This document shows, piece by piece, positions 1 through 12,430 of a stretch of 64,000 nt of DNA. The position numbers and the translations under genes are program-made. Under the pieces are notes generated by a model. The model saw only the letters and a program-made list of their open reading frames with translations, was not told the origin of the DNA and did no database searches. Location of the stretch: NCBI RefSeq assembly GCF_002878395.1, contig NW_025826022.1, positions 295,268 through 359,267 of the forward strand, read 5' to 3'. This DNA is from Capsicum annuum. Taxonomy: Eukaryota > Streptophyta > Magnoliopsida > Solanales > Solanaceae. Each line of letters opens with the position of its first letter. The first letter of the stretch is position 1.

Positions 1-541
1 GCATAGAGGTCCATCGAGAGTTTTTAAGTCATGGGAAAGAGTGTGAATGGAGAAAAGTCCAAAAAAGACCTTAATCAAACATATAGGAAATATTAGCAAC
101 AGTCATCACGACTTTGGTAACGAATCATGAGGTCTGACCATGAGTTGTGTCCCAAAGTCGTTACCTAAGGATCAACGGCCTAGTCCTTAATTTTTATGAA
201 AAAAAATCTCTCATAACAACTCTGTGTTTGACATAATGAGTCTTCATAAAGAATCGTGGTTAGGGACTGAATTTTTGGGTAACTTCTGTTGTGACAATGA
301 TTCCCCTCCTAGTGACTTGTTACATCTCACAAAGAGTCATACCCTAGATTCATTATAAAGGTACCAAGAAATGGGCTTGCTTACTGCCATGGAAATGAGT
401 CCTCTTAATGACATGTAACATCTCATAATGAGTCATAGTCAGGGTCGTTGTAACTTATAGTTCGACATCACTTCAGTAAATAGGCTAACTCAATTATTCA
501 TCTCTTTGAGGGTCTAAATCTCAGGAACATGGGGTGTTACA
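1..541 (-). repeat. U1: E0-family LTR, 5' part only (window edge)
   Basis: On the minus strand this LTR begins TGTAACACCCC at 541 and runs leftward out of the window. It matches the right-hand parts of the LTRs ending at 2595 and 7211: the same order of 'gagtgtttttaagtcat', 'gtaatgaatcatgag'-like motifs and the closing GTGTTACA on the plus strand. It is separated from the next LTR by only six bases (taattt, 542-547). No coding sequence is seen. Confidence 0.7.
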
Positions 542-547
542 TAATTT

Positions 548-2595
548 TGTCACAACCCGACCCAAGACCTAGTCGTGACGGGTATCTCAAGTCCATCCTA
601 GGTCAGAGACCACCCCATTAGCCTAAACTCCAGAGTATAATATAACAAATATGGGAAGAAAACACAAATAGTAAATAAGATAGATGAATCAAATGAAATC
701 TAAGAGTCTAAACAAGAAAACCAATTATCCCAATACTATCCATAAAACCCTCTTAAACCATAAATATCAAACTAGGTTAGGCCATTCCCCTGACCATGAA
801 AAAATAGATTTAAAATTATAAAATTATGAAAAAAGACTAAAGAAATATGGAGGCTCACCATTTCACATAAAATCAATAAATGTACCACACCACCTTATGC
901 TTCATAGGAGTAACAAAAAATCCCTTAGAACCTACATCATAAAGCAATGCAGCGTCCAAGGATGCTTAATAGGGAAAGCATTGACATGTAACTCAGAGAA
1001 ATATGATAAAATAATGACATTGCCAAAAAAAAGTCAACACCACATGCACAATATTTATATATGCATATATAGGATACCAGGATAGGGAAAAGGGCCATGA
1101 AGATAAGACTTTAAAATATTATTCTCAACTGTAAAGCTCGCTACTTCTTAAAGAAGCCCAGTGTCTATATAGGTGTAGATGCTGCTGCTGGAAGTGCCCT
1201 AGTGCATATTGGACACAAGAACTAAGGAAATCGAGGAAATGTTAATGAACCAAGGTGATATACATCAAAAATAGAATGTTTGCATTAATCCCACAGTCAC
1301 ATAGACCCCATACGTCAATTATGGTTTCCAGTGTTAACTCTCCCGGGACCTACACCTTTATGTCATAATTTTCTTTAAGCCCAAATTAAAATAATGTAAA
1401 CATAAATTCAACCTAACCAATGAGTCTTTATTAAGGTATTTTCCAATATAGTATCACCATACCAAGATATTTGCAATCTAATTCAATTATACCAAACCAA
1501 TCTATATAATAATTAGATTTCCACGTTTCATTAAAATCCAAATACATGGCCACTGAGGGCATTCCAAAATCATTGATACTATCCATTACTTTTAATCCAA
1601 TGTAATGTTCTAAAGGAAAGTTAAATAATGTAAATTTTATGTTCAAAACCATGATTTTAAAGGGGGTTGAAGTTAATGACACTACCAAGAAAAAATTCCA
1701 TCAAAATAGGGAAACCCATGTTCCCTATTGAAATATTTATAAAAGTACACCCATTCATCCCCAAAAACCCTCAATTAAAGAATGAAAAGCACATTTTAAA
1801 AATGGGGTAAATAATTTAAGTAATAATCCTCAAAATCCCTCAACCCAATTTCAACCCATCAATTAAAATCACATGGATAATAATTAAACAAATTAGTACA
1901 AATTTAGGGATGAGAGTCCTGCCTAAAATATACCAAAAATTGAATAGAATTTGAAGTTTGGAGGTTGAATGTCAGATTTCCTTGTAAAACACTAGTATCA
2001 CTTGCCTTGGGAGTTAAAAAGAAAAAAAGTACTTTTAATGTTTATAACTAAAGGCAATGAGGTCCTTTGAGTGTTTTTAAGTCATAGAAAAGAGTGTAAA
2101 GGGAGAAAAAGACAAAAAATACCCTAATTAAAATGTGTAGGAAAAATCAAGAATAAATGTCACGACTTGGGTAATGATTCATAAGGTATGACCATGAGTC
2201 ATGCCCCAGAGTTATTAACTGAGTATCAACAACCAAGTCCTTCACTTTTATGACAACGGGTCTCTTATAACAACTTGTTATCTAACATAATGAGTCTTAA
2301 TGAAGAATCATGGTTAGGGGATGAACTATTGGATAACCTTTTGTTGTGATAATGAATCCCCGCTAATGGTTTGTTATGTTTCAAAATAAGTCATACCATG
2401 GACTCCTTGTCAAGGGACTAAAACTTGGGCTTCCTTACTCTCTTATCAATGAGCCCTCCTAATAACTCGTCACATCTCACAATGATTCATAGTCAGGATT
2501 GCTATCATTGGTAGTTCACTATTACTTCAGTAACCTGGTTAAGTCAATTATTCATATATTAGAGGATCTTAAGCTCAGTAACTTGAGGTGTTACA
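548..2595 (-). repeat. U2: complete E0-family LTR, 2048 bp
   Basis: On the plus strand it starts TGTCACAACCCG and ends GAGGTGTTACA, so as a minus-strand LTR it reads TGTAACACC...GTTGTGACA. The whole unit is repeated at 2602-7211 after removal of the S1 insertion, and its left third is repeated at 10955-11843. Minus orientation is inferred from U4, which is followed on its right by a polypurine tract and pol remnants. It holds no gene; the short ORFs inside are chance ORFs in LTR DNA. Spacer 2596-2601 (taagct) separates it from U3. Confidence 0.75.
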
Positions 2596-3846
2596 TAAGC
2601 TCGTCATGATCGAACCCAGGGCCTAGTCGTGATGGGTATATCAAGTCCTCTGTGTGCTGGGGACCACCCACTTAGCTTAAACTCTATAGCACAATATAAA
2701 AAATAGGGGAAGCCAACAAAAAATAGTAAATAATAAAGACAAATCAAATAAAATATATGAGTCTAAAAAAGACAACCAATCATCCTAGTGCTTCCCACAA
2801 AAGACTCTAAAACCTACCATGACCAAGAGAACTCAAAATTCCTAAAATATGAAACTAAACATAACAAAATGGCAAGGCTTTTCGAACGATTGAGGCTCAC
2901 CACTTCACAACAACACAACCAACGTACCACAACATCTAACATTGCATTATCATAATAGAAAATTCTCAAACCCAATATCATGAAATGATGCAGCATCGAG
3001 GGATGGTTAGTGGGGCTAGCACTAGAAAGTAACTTTGGGGAACATGATAAAATAATGTCATTTTAACAAATTAGTCAACATAACATGCACAACATTTCTA
3101 TATACATATATAGGATGTTGTGATAGCGATAAGGGCCATAATCATGAAAGTTTAAAATATTATCTTAAATTGTGTAGCTTTCTCCGTCCTTAAGGCTACC
3201 ATGGGCTATATGATTGCCATACTTTGATAAGACAAATATAAATGATGATTCAATAAATTAATTATGGTGCAACATATTGATACAACAAGCGTCACACAAA
3301 ATCCTTCATCAAGTAAACAGAGAAAAGGCTAAGATACCAAGGCGATTGCCATCCAAAATATAATGTATGCATTAAGAACACAGTCACATAGACCCAAATG
3401 CCAACAAATGTGGTTTCCACCTTTGATTCCCTAGGGACCTATACCTTTGCGATGATATACACAATTCTCTTTAAGCTCAAATTAAAATGATTTGCACATA
3501 AACCCAACCATTAACCATGGAGTCTTTATTAAGACATTTTCCAACATGGGATCGTCATATGAAGATACTTAAAAGCTAATTGAATTATGGAAAACCAGTC
3601 TATATAACCATTAGACTCCCAAGTTCTATTAAAATCAAAATCCATGGCCACCAAGGGTATTTCAAAATAATTTTTACTATCCATTATCCTTTATTGCAAT
3701 GCAATGCATCAAAGGTAAGTTAAATAATGTAAATTTCAGGTTCAAACACAAGATTTTAAAAGTGGTTTGAGGTTAATATCATTTCCAAGCCAAAGTTTTA
3801 CCAAATCAAAGAAATCCATGTTCCATATTCCAATTCTCATAATAAT

Positions 3847-6359
3847 TGTAATACCCATGCTTTTTTTTTATCTTAAAAATCATCTCAAGGATGTTATAAC
3901 TTTCTTTGAAATAAGAATTCATTCTTATAAATGTGGTACTTCCATAATTTATTGAATAAGCTTTCCATCGATATATAATTAGCCCAAATTCGACACCCAG
4001 GCTAAGAGTTATACCCTTTTTAGTGAGACAATGTTTGACCTGAGCCTTTAGTGTGTCACGGAGATAGCTCAAATGGCAATTGTCAATTTTCAGTATTGCT
4101 CCGTGATACTGGCACATTGCATCAAACTTCTAGGTCGTAGCCAAATTGGCAACGCAATAGCTCCGCGTTGTGCCACAATGTAATTTCCCATTTTTCAATT
4201 TCCAGTGACACAACGCGATAACACCGCATCGTGCCAAGGGCTCAATTCAAAAAATTTTACTAAAAATTAAATTATGTGTCCAGGGTTAAAAGGGTCAACT
4301 CCCACCCCCATATATAGACCTTATTCATTCAAAATATTGATGTTTTTCTCAAATACTCTCAAGAACTCAAGCTAGGGTTTTCATAGAAGGTTCAATTTTA
4401 AAAAGGTTTCACCATCAATCTTCACAAAATCATGAACTAAGGTATGCATAGTGTTTATTCATGGACTCCTTTCATCCATGAAGTTCAAGAATCCCTTTTC
4501 TAAACTCAGGTTATGGATTTTCTATATGTTTTCATGTTTTGGCTGCTCATGTTCATGTTTGATAAATGTGAAATTATATTCTACTCCATGATTGTTGATA
4601 GCTTCTATGTGGGTTTAATTACTATAGCCATAGATTCATGCAACCCTAAGATTTAAACCCTTGAATGATGAAATTAGAATTGAATAATGATGTTTACATG
4701 TACTATGCCTGCCATATGTTTGATAAAATGCCTAGATGAAGGAAATTTGCCTAACTAGCATGATATCATGAAAATCCCCATAAATGTACAAGCTTATACC
4801 TATTAGACGTTTGATAAATGCTTCAATAAACATATTTCGATAATTATCATGTATTCAAGAATATCAAGTCATGTCATTTTCCTTCCATCGAGTCCTGGGG
4901 GTACTTGTACCTAAAATATTAGCTGTATGCCTAGACCCATGTCATGTTTTCACGATACTATCAGTAAAGCTATAAACTTTTAGACTTCAGATAGTCTTAT
5001 GACTCAGGAAAAATCTCTATGATCTCATGACTCAGTCAGTTGTCAGATATCAGTAGTACTCCATCAGTCAATAAAACTTAGTAACTTAGCTCATGATCAG
5101 TTCAGTAAATTATGTTTAGTGTCTATTCAGATGGGAGTAGGAATTAGCACCGAGTGAACCCAAGGATGGGAACTCACCTGTTATATAAGGGTGTGATTCT
5201 TAGAAGCAATCTTTTTATTCTAGAACTATGTAGCTAGCATAGGTTGAGATATCATAGCCTTCTTTATGAGGGTAGACGAGGTGGCTTAATCTATTATATG
5301 AGGGTTCTCACAATTGTCGCAAGAGTTACCTATTATATGAGGGTTACTCACATGCTGTCCTTAACAGTAATGCGGTATTGACACCCTGCTAATTAGGGCA
5401 TAAATTAGAACCTAGTTCAGCTATGATAGCACTTTTAGGACATATGGGTTAGATACTACATCCCACAGTTTTATGTTACAGAATTAGGACTGTTAGATAC
5501 AATCAATCAGTCTCAATAATAGAACTCAGATAGTTTTACTGATTTTAGGACTGTCAAACACAGTCAACTTAGATATAGTACAGAACTCAGATAGTTCCAT
5601 CAGATTCAGGACTATCAGACATAGTCCGCCATGTTATCTATTATATTCAAATACAGTCATTTATGTTATCAGTTATGTCATGTTATCAGTATCCAGATGC
5701 AGTAGTCATGCTACCACAGTTTCAGTATTATGTTATCATGTTGTCAGTTACAGTTGGGTATTTATGTTTGCATTCTCACGTTTATGTTAAATATTCATTT
5801 AGAATTGATCATGCATGCAAACCCTTACATATAGTCTACCTCACATGTATACTCAGTACATTTCATTGTACTAACACATTTGTGCTATGCTTCTTTATTT
5901 TTATGTTACACCATAGGTTCAGCGATATGAGTTTTAGATTAGTAGTAGATTCCAAATTCAGCAGTCAGAGTAGAAGTGAGTCCTCATCCTTCGAGGTCAT
6001 AATAATTTTCTAGTATCTCATTGATTAGCTTATTAGTTGGAGTTAGTTGGGGGCATGTCCCATTAACTCCTTATTCATATTCTCCAGACAGTAGAGGCTT
6101 TCAGACTAGATACAGACTAGATATAGACTATCATGTTTTAGACTTCAGTTTTGTTTTGGGTATTCTATTACCCCACATAGATGTTACGTTATTCAGATAT
6201 GTTCATGATCGAACCTTATGGTCTTTCAGTGCATGTTTCTGCATTATTATGTTATCTTATGCAGTATATAGGTGCAAATATCAGTCGTGGTTTAGCTTGT
6301 GGTCCTTTGGGTTTATGAGCACCGTGTAGCATTTTGGTTCAGCAAATCAGGTTGTTACA
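3847..6359 (+). mobile_element. S1: solo LTR of a Ty3/gypsy element
   Basis: This 2.5-kb block starts TGTAATACCC and ends GGTTGTTACA, and it interrupts U3 where U2 is continuous. Its content parallels the LTRs of E2 in the same order: a GC-rich inverted-motif zone, the 'caactaaggtatg' region, 'agcaccg(a/t)g(t/c)gaaccc', then a terminal 'gagcaccgtgtagc'. There is no primer site or coding domain after it, so it is a solo LTR. The flanking target duplication is not clean: aataat on the left against aactat on the right. ORFs at 5663-6013 and 6021-6329 lie wholly in LTR DNA and are not taken as genes. Confidence 0.7.
4310..4317 (+). promoter_or_regulatory. Putative LTR TATA box (S1)
   Basis: CATATATAG sits about 460 bp into the LTR, just downstream of a C-rich stretch (cccaccccca) and the GC-rich inverted-motif zone. 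This is a typical place for the U3 promoter of these long LTRs. Position and sequence only; no transcript evidence. Confidence 0.4.
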
Positions 6360-7211
6360 AACTATGCACCAATTCAGCCCCCAAAACCATAAATTAAAGG
6401 ATAAAATACACATTTAAAACATGGAGAAAATAATTCAAGTAATAATCCTCAAAATCCCTCAACCCATCAACTCAAATCACATGGAAAATGATTAGACAAA
6501 TGCAATAATAAAAATTACAAGTTTATGGATAAGAGACATGCATGAAATATACAAGAAATTTAAAGGAATTCAAAGTTTGGAGCTTAAATGTTATATTTCC
6601 TTGTAAAACCCTAGTATATCTTGCCTTGTGAGTTAAAGAGAAAAATAGTAAGTTTAATCTTCATAACTAAAGGCAAAAAGGTCATTTGAGTGTTTTTAAA
6701 TGATGGGAAAGAGTGTGAGTGGTGGAACAAATCAAAAGACCCTAATTAAAACATATAGGGAATATCAGGAACAATCTTCACAACTTGGGTAATGACTCGT
6801 GAGTTCTGACCACCAGTCGTTACCTGGAGTTGTTACTTGAGGATCCATAATATAGTACTTACTATTATAACAACTTGTCTCACATAACGAATCATTGTAT
6901 GATATAACTAGTCATTATGAAGAAAATTATTAGGGGTTGAAGTCCTGGGCAACCTTTTATTGTGATAACAAGTCCTTCCTAATGACTTATTACATCTCAT
7001 AATGAGTTTTACCCTAGATTCATTGTCAAGGGACTAAAACCTTGTCTTTCTTGCTATCGTGGCAACGAGTCTCCTTAATGACTTATTACATCTCGTAATG
7101 AGTCATTGTCATAGTCGTCGTCACTGGCAGTTCAACATCACTTTAGTAACTTGGGTAATTCAATTATTCATCTCTTGGAGGGTATAAAGCTCAGGATCTC
7201 TGGGTGTTGCA

Positions 7212-8089
7212 CTCCTATAGAGTTTTATGATATTTTTAGACTCTCTTATTAAATTTTATGCACTTTATACACTTTTGACATCATTTTGAGTTTTGATATA
7301 CATATTGATCTTGGAATTATTATTCTTGGTTTTTAGGGCTTACAATTAATGTGAGATTTTAGGTTTTCATTCTTATTCTTAGTAAGTTCATTATGCTTTC
7401 ATTTATGGAATCTATGATTGCTCATACAACTATGAGTAGCTAAACCTTATAAATAGGTATGTGGAAATCCTGATGAATTAATGAAGTAGGCTAAGTGAAA
7501 ATTCACTCAGGAATGATTTTCTTGCATATATTGGGGTTCTTTGCTTTGAATTCTTTATTAATGATTGAAAATGTTAGGAACTTGCCTATATTTGATACTT
7601 GCTTGAGAGAGAGGTAGAGATTATAAAAACAAGATTGCAATAGTAATTTAAAGGTACCAACCTTCATTAATTAACTTGAGAGTGAGAGGACATGGTTAAT
7701 CTGAGATCATAAGCAAGGGTCAGTAATGCGACACTCAGAGAACGATAGGATATGAGTGAAATTCACTCAAACAAAGGTCGAGAGATGGTTAGGTGAGATA
7801 TAACTTGTTGGAATTTGCATGCTAGGCAATTAGATAGTTTGACAAGAACAAACAATATATATAGCTATGATGTCATAATGAACACAATCCTACTAAATGT
7901 CTCATATTGATAACAACCCAAATTTCCCAACATTGTTACTGTTACTTTTATTTTCACAAAAGCCCCATTTTTACTTTTTTTTTTTTCAATTTCCAATTAC
8001 ATTGGAAAATTCGTGATAAATTTATGACCTATTCGAAAAATAACAGCTTTATACTTTTTTAAAGGTGTAATTTGGGTGGCATCATATTT
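7212..8089 (+). repeat. Probable 5' LTR/leader of the Athila-like remnant
   Basis: Non-coding, AT-rich DNA ahead of the decayed primer site. A possible LTR end is the CA at 8080-8081, a few bases before the primer site. The opposite LTR is absent, so neither boundary can be verified by pairing. It includes A/T homopolymers near 7976 and no ORF of note. Confidence 0.4.
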
Positions 8090-8107
8090 TGGTGTTGTTA
8101 TTGTCGA
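8090..8107 (+). other. Decayed primer-binding site, tRNA-Asp type
   Basis: TGGTGTTGTTATTGTCGA fits TGGCGCCGTTGCCGGGGA, the tRNA-Asp-type primer site known from Athila elements, if most cytosines in it have become T. The location just before gag agrees. Most mismatches are C-to-T, as expected for a formerly methylated site. Confidence 0.55.
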
Positions 8108-8197
8108 ATACTATTATTGATTGATTGATTGAGATTGTTGAAGTTTTTGGTTGTTTTTTTTTTGGTTTCTTACTATTTCTATGGCACATATTAGTGT

Positions 8198-9300
8198 TTG
8201 CCCAGTATTCAGATTCAAGGAAATCCCTTGATTCCATTTGATCCTAAGCTTAAATGGACCTTACGATACGATCATAAAATTAAAAGAGTAGAAGAGTATG
8301 ATCAAGAAGCTCAACATAAAAGGGTTCATGATGAACCATCTGTATTTAATCTGCCACCTCAGCATGGTGTTCAACAAACTGTCAAGAAAACCATTGGACA
8401 GTTAACAAGATTCAAACCTACATAGAAAAACATCAACAATGTCCAGAGAAAATAATAGGCTATCACTTTCCCGATGTACTGAGAAGAGAGCTAGACAAGA
8501 GGAGGCAGATCATCAAAAAACACTCAATAGAGATAGACTTAGAAGAAATAGATGTCAACCACTAATTTATCAGTACTTCCTAGTTTATTATGTTCCAAAA
8601 GAAGATTTGGGGTATGTAGAAGCAATTGATACAAGTTCCATCATTCTTATAGAAGCCCTAAGGAACAAAATATTATATCATGAGCGCAAATATCCAGTAG
8701 CTAAATTTGAAGGGAGTGTTTGCTGGTTTACCTACTGATGATGCAAAGATGTACCTTATGAACTTTGTGGGATTTACACTTTGTCAATCTACTTGTGGTG
8801 AGTCAATAAATATACCACTTAGGTTGTTCCCATTCTTTCTAATATAAAAAATGACTTTATGCTTAGGAGAGCTACCTCATTGGTCCATTACCACTTGGAA
8901 TAAGTTGAGGACATATTTCTTAGACTGATTTTTCCCTCTAGAATACTACAGTTGAAGAATGATACCTATAAGTTTAAATACTTGCATTCAGAAGCCTTTT
9001 ATGAGACCGGGATAAGGTTCAAGAAGAAGCTAATCAATATTCCAAATCAGTGAATCTCGGGGATAAACTTGCTTGAGATATTCTATAGAGCCTTGAATTA
9101 AAATACTAAGGTTGTGGATGATATGATTTTTATGGAGCTTTGAATACAAATACCAAGGTTGTGGCTGATACTATTTATAATTGGAGATTTTATGAGTCTT
9201 CGATGGGACCATGATTCAGAAATACTATATCAAATCACTAAAACCAATCAAGGGTTGCATTCTTGGGAGGTATAAAGATCAGTTGGCATTTAAACTATTG
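8198..9300 (+). pseudogene. gag (Athila/Tat type), broken
   Basis: Capsid-type gag fragments are spread over several frames. Two N-terminal ORFs (8198-8425 and 8439-8738) lead into the domain. A frameshift near 8712 is needed to continue into GLPTDDAKMYLMNF, then LRLFPFF, LGELPHWSITTWNKL, LQLKNDTYKFK and FYETGIRFKKKL. These match the order of conserved Athila/Tat gag blocks (LRLFPFSL, ITTWDEL, FYEAWERFK, IFYRGL, ALNTNTK). At least three stops interrupt this stretch. A short duplication around 9095-9170 repeats the ALNTNTKVVAD segment. It can no longer form particles. The family assignment rests on motif order only. Confidence 0.65.
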
Positions 9301-10155
9301 ATGCTTCTAGTGAGTAGAGATCCTTATATGAGACAGATGATCAAGAGGTTGCATAATTGAGGACTGAGATTGGTTTGCTTACTATGTAATTTGCTGCTAT
9401 TGGAGAAAAAATGGTAAATTTAGTTGATTCATAAGGTAAGGCTTCTTAACATAAAAAGTCTAATTCTAAAGAAGAAGCAAAATACTTGGATAGAGAGATG
9501 AAGTATTTTTAGCCAAGAGAAAAGGGTCAAATCAAGACACCTAGAACTCGATACAAGGGAACCAAGATTGGAACTACTACGGAGATAGGTCTAGGGACAT
9601 GGGTATAGTGTGTGATGGTTACTAGAGGAGAAAGGATAACTATTAGGAGGTAAGTTCCCTTTATGTTCCATTGTGTAACCATGATACTGAGTCCAGAAGT
9701 GAGAGAATGGAATCATTTTTTACTAAGATTGTTAGGTTCTTAGATAAGTGTTTCTTTAATAATATTAAGGCATATAAATTAGGGTTAAGCTATAAAGTAG
9801 AATTTTTTTTGCAACCATAATTAAGCTGCTTGACTAGCAGTTTGAGTAGATATTTGCTAGATCTCATTGTCAAGTTATAACCACTAAGAGTGGTAAAGCT
9901 ACTATTTAGACTATGATGAATAAAAATCATTGTCGAGTTTCACCACTAAGAGTGGTAAAGATACTATTGATCCACCTATGTCTGTGGTTAATAAGGTAAG
10001 GAATGATATTGTTGATGTTAATGATGCAATTGGAGCTGAAAATAAAAAAGTTGGGGCCTAATGGTGAGGCATCTCAAAAATTGATGGTTGTAGAGAAATG
10101 ATATGACAAGGATAAACGAAAAGCCAAGGAGGTCTCACTAGTATTTAAGCCTATT
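9301..10155 (+). other. gag C-terminus to protease spacer, unassigned
   Basis: Lies between the recognisable gag and protease of the Athila-like remnant. Many stops occur in all frames. A phrase of about 40 bases (containing 'ccactaagagtggtaaag') occurs twice, near 9865-9906 and 9922-9963. No zinc knuckle or other domain was recognised. Confidence 0.4.
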
Positions 10156-10638
10156 CTATGTCCTCCACCGCCTTTTCCTAAATGATTAAAGCATAAATCT
10201 AAAGAAGGAAAGTATAATAAGTTTATTTCTATGATGAAGGAGTTAGCTATGAACATCCTTATTCTTGAAGCTCCAGAACAGATGCCTAGCAATGCAAAAT
10301 TGATGAATGATTTGGTGAATTAGAAGAGAAGTATCATTTATGAGGATGTTTGTGATTTGTACCATTGTAGTGTAATTAAATCTTGATCTCTTATGAAAAA
10401 TAAAGGTGACCCCAGTGCTTCTATAATTTCTTGTATGATTGGGTCATCAAGTTTTGCCAAGGCTTTGTATGACTTGGGTTCAACCATTAACTTGATGTCA
10501 CTTGCAGTTTTTAAACAATTGGGCTCGAGACCCCCTAAACCAGCAATGATACAATTATTGATGGCAGATCATATAGTGAAGAAGCTTATGGGGATATCAT
10601 TTGATGTTATGGACATCTTGATGAAGTATAAGTAACTA
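10156..10638 (+). pseudogene. Aspartic protease region (Athila/Tat type), partial
   Basis: In one frame, with a few stops, it reads PPPPFPK, then KFISMMKELAMNI, EAPEQMPS, then from 10393 an open stretch of 80 codons. That stretch contains ISCMIGSSSFAKALYDLGST and INLMSLAVFKQLG. This is the retropepsin segment placed before reverse transcriptase in Athila/Tat polyproteins. The usual active-site block there is D-L-G-A; here it is D-L-G-S-T, so the catalytic Asp is present. The ORF stops after VMDILMKYK, just where the linker to reverse transcriptase should begin, and nothing of reverse transcriptase follows. Confidence 0.65.
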
Positions 10639-10954
10639 AGGTCCCCACATCCTGCCACATTCTTAAATTAGGCGCTACTTGGGAGGCAACCTAAGGTGTT
10701 TTGTTATCTTGAATTTTTTATAATTCATGTTATTGTAATTGACATATGATTTACCCACCTAGGTTCCATGGGTATATTACTAAGTCTATTAGTTTATGTT
10801 GAGCTAATGCATTGGGGATAAGCCATTCATATTTGAAGGGGGTAGGGCTACCTATAGGTCTAGATGTTCTCTTGGTTTTTTGTTATCGTGTCTGTTTTCC
10901 TCGAAGGGTGTTATCATAGTAGAGTTTGTGTGTCTAGGTATTGCTTTGTGTTTG
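10639..10954 (+). other. Non-coding tail of the Athila-like remnant
   Basis: Contains 'gcgctacttgggaggcaacc' (10671-10690), a phrase typical of the non-coding zone that follows pol in Athila-group elements. Its presence directly after the protease indicates a large internal deletion of pol. The stretch ends at U4; GTTTG (10950-10954) would be the target duplication of E0. Confidence 0.45.
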
Positions 10955-11843
10955 TGTCACAACTCAAACCACAGCCTGATCGTGATGGGTATCTTAAGTC
11001 TAGTGACGACTGGAGACCATCCCCTTTGCCTAACCCAACAAAGTAAAGTACACCTAACAGCGGAATGAATTCCAACATTAAACAAGATATCATAAAAAAA
11101 TTCAAAGAATCTATGATAGACCAATGTCTAAAAACCACCAACCTATAACAAATATTAAGAACCAACTAAAATACCAATGTCCATAGTAATGTCCAACAAA
11201 GCCTCTAACAAAAGAAAAGATACTTTGGTCAGGACATGTCTTCGACCATGCCCAAAAACAAATCTATAAGAAAGAGTCAATATATAAGAATACCCAAAGA
11301 ATGAAATGGAGTCTTTCAAATGATAGAATCCCACCACTTTAGTCTGACTCACAAGATGTCCCCTGATCGCCTAGTCATTGTGCAAAATGAGTAGATGTAT
11401 GACGAGTCCCTATATTGCATAGGGATACAGTGTCTGAAGATGATTAACAGTTAGAGCGCTAACATGTACCTCATGGATAAAGGATAAAATAATGCCATGA
11501 ATCAAAATCAAGTAACCATTACAACCAGTGCATAACATCATATGATATATATATATATCACATGGCAGGAAAGGGAATAGGGCTTAACATGAACCTTAAA
11601 ACCTTAACCTAAATTGTGTAGATTGATCGTCCTAAACCGACACCTATGGGATATATGGGTTCATCTCCCTGCATAAATAACCCAGTGCATGTTAGCTTTA
11701 TGAACCAGAGGAAATATCATGGAAGTCTAATGCTATCTAGACAACTAGCCATCCAAAAATATCTCAATTGTGACTTATGCACACGGTCACTAAGACCATC
11801 CCTCACGTCGGCATATGTGAGTTTCCAGTATCATTCCTCTAGG

Positions 11844-11848
11844 GACAT
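11844..11848. repeat. Target site duplication of E1, left copy (GACAT)
   Basis: GACAT immediately left of the E1 terminal TG at 11849. The identical pentamer follows the other E1 end at 29527-29531. Removing E1 and one copy restores LTR U4 across the site. Confidence 0.9.
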
Positions 11849-12430
11849 TGTAACACCCTGAAAATAGGTCCCGAGATGCCGTATAGTTCTCAAGACTACA
11901 AGTGGCCTTAAGCTAACCCTGTAAGCCTTCTACTAATTCTAAAACGCATAATAGAGAAATATAGATATATAGTCAAAGGCAAAATGCTAAATTCTGTCCG
12001 ACCTAAGCTAAATTATCTGAATATAATATCTTAAAGTACTTCACTTAGAATTCTGGACAATAGATACTAAAAATCTGAATCATAACTAGTAGTTTGACAA
12101 GCCTCTACTACTTACAACTAGAGATCCACTAGGATAAACCCCTAGCTGACTCGAACTAACTAAAAACACTAAATCAACTACTTTACTAAGATGATTAACT
12201 GAATAAATTAGTCCTTAGACTATGAGGACTCACCAAATATCGGGATGTAGATGGAGATGCTCAAAATCACCCACGCTGCTAAAACTGAGCACCTGAACCT
12301 ACATTATAATATAATTTAGCACATAGACGTATATATGGATTAGTACTTCTGAATTGTATTGAGTATAAGGATGTGAATGCATTAGAAAACAATAGCTCAA
12401 CATTATTATCAATTTGTAAAAGAATGTATG
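11849..12430 (-). repeat. E1 3' LTR, distal part
   Basis: Matches the start of the E1 5' LTR at 26556-27120 base for base with scattered changes: 'aagccttctactaattct', 'aatatagatatatagt', 'ctactacttacaactag'. It breaks off at 12430, exactly where E1a begins, and resumes at 19775. Confidence 0.85.
12426..12430. repeat. Target site duplication of E1a, left copy (GTATG)
   Basis: GTATG directly precedes the E1a terminal TG. The identical pentamer follows E1a at 19775-19779. The uninterrupted sibling LTR has 'agaatgtatgctaag' at 27127-27141, showing the empty site. Confidence 0.92.

Larger units (their letters stand above)
2602..7211 (-). repeat. U3: E0-family LTR interrupted by solo LTR S1
   Basis: The left part (2602-3846) matches U2 548-1750 and the right part (6360-7211) matches U2 from about 1755 on. 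Removing 3847-6359 leaves about 2.1 kb, the same length as U2. The left terminal dinucleotide is mutated (CG for TG) and the right end reads TTGCA instead of TTACA. The right edge abuts an unrelated Athila-like remnant. No coding sequence is seen. Confidence 0.75.
7212..10954 (+). mobile_element. Athila-like Ty3/gypsy remnant, truncated after protease
   Basis: Contents in order are: about 880 bp of non-coding DNA (probable 5' LTR), a decayed tRNA-Asp-type primer site at 8090, a broken gag, a gag-protease spacer, a protease fragment, then a non-coding tail. Reverse transcriptase, RNase H, integrase and the 3' LTR are missing. The right side ends where LTR U4 begins (10955) and the left side ends at U3. 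The gag and protease wording is that of the Athila/Tat group, not of the chromoviruses that fill the rest of the window. The exact LTR start could not be fixed. Confidence 0.6.

Noticed and set aside
5663..6329. Two ORFs of 116 and 102 codons
   Set aside because: Inside solo LTR S1; no domain, and E2 LTRs carry related DNA without the same ORFs.
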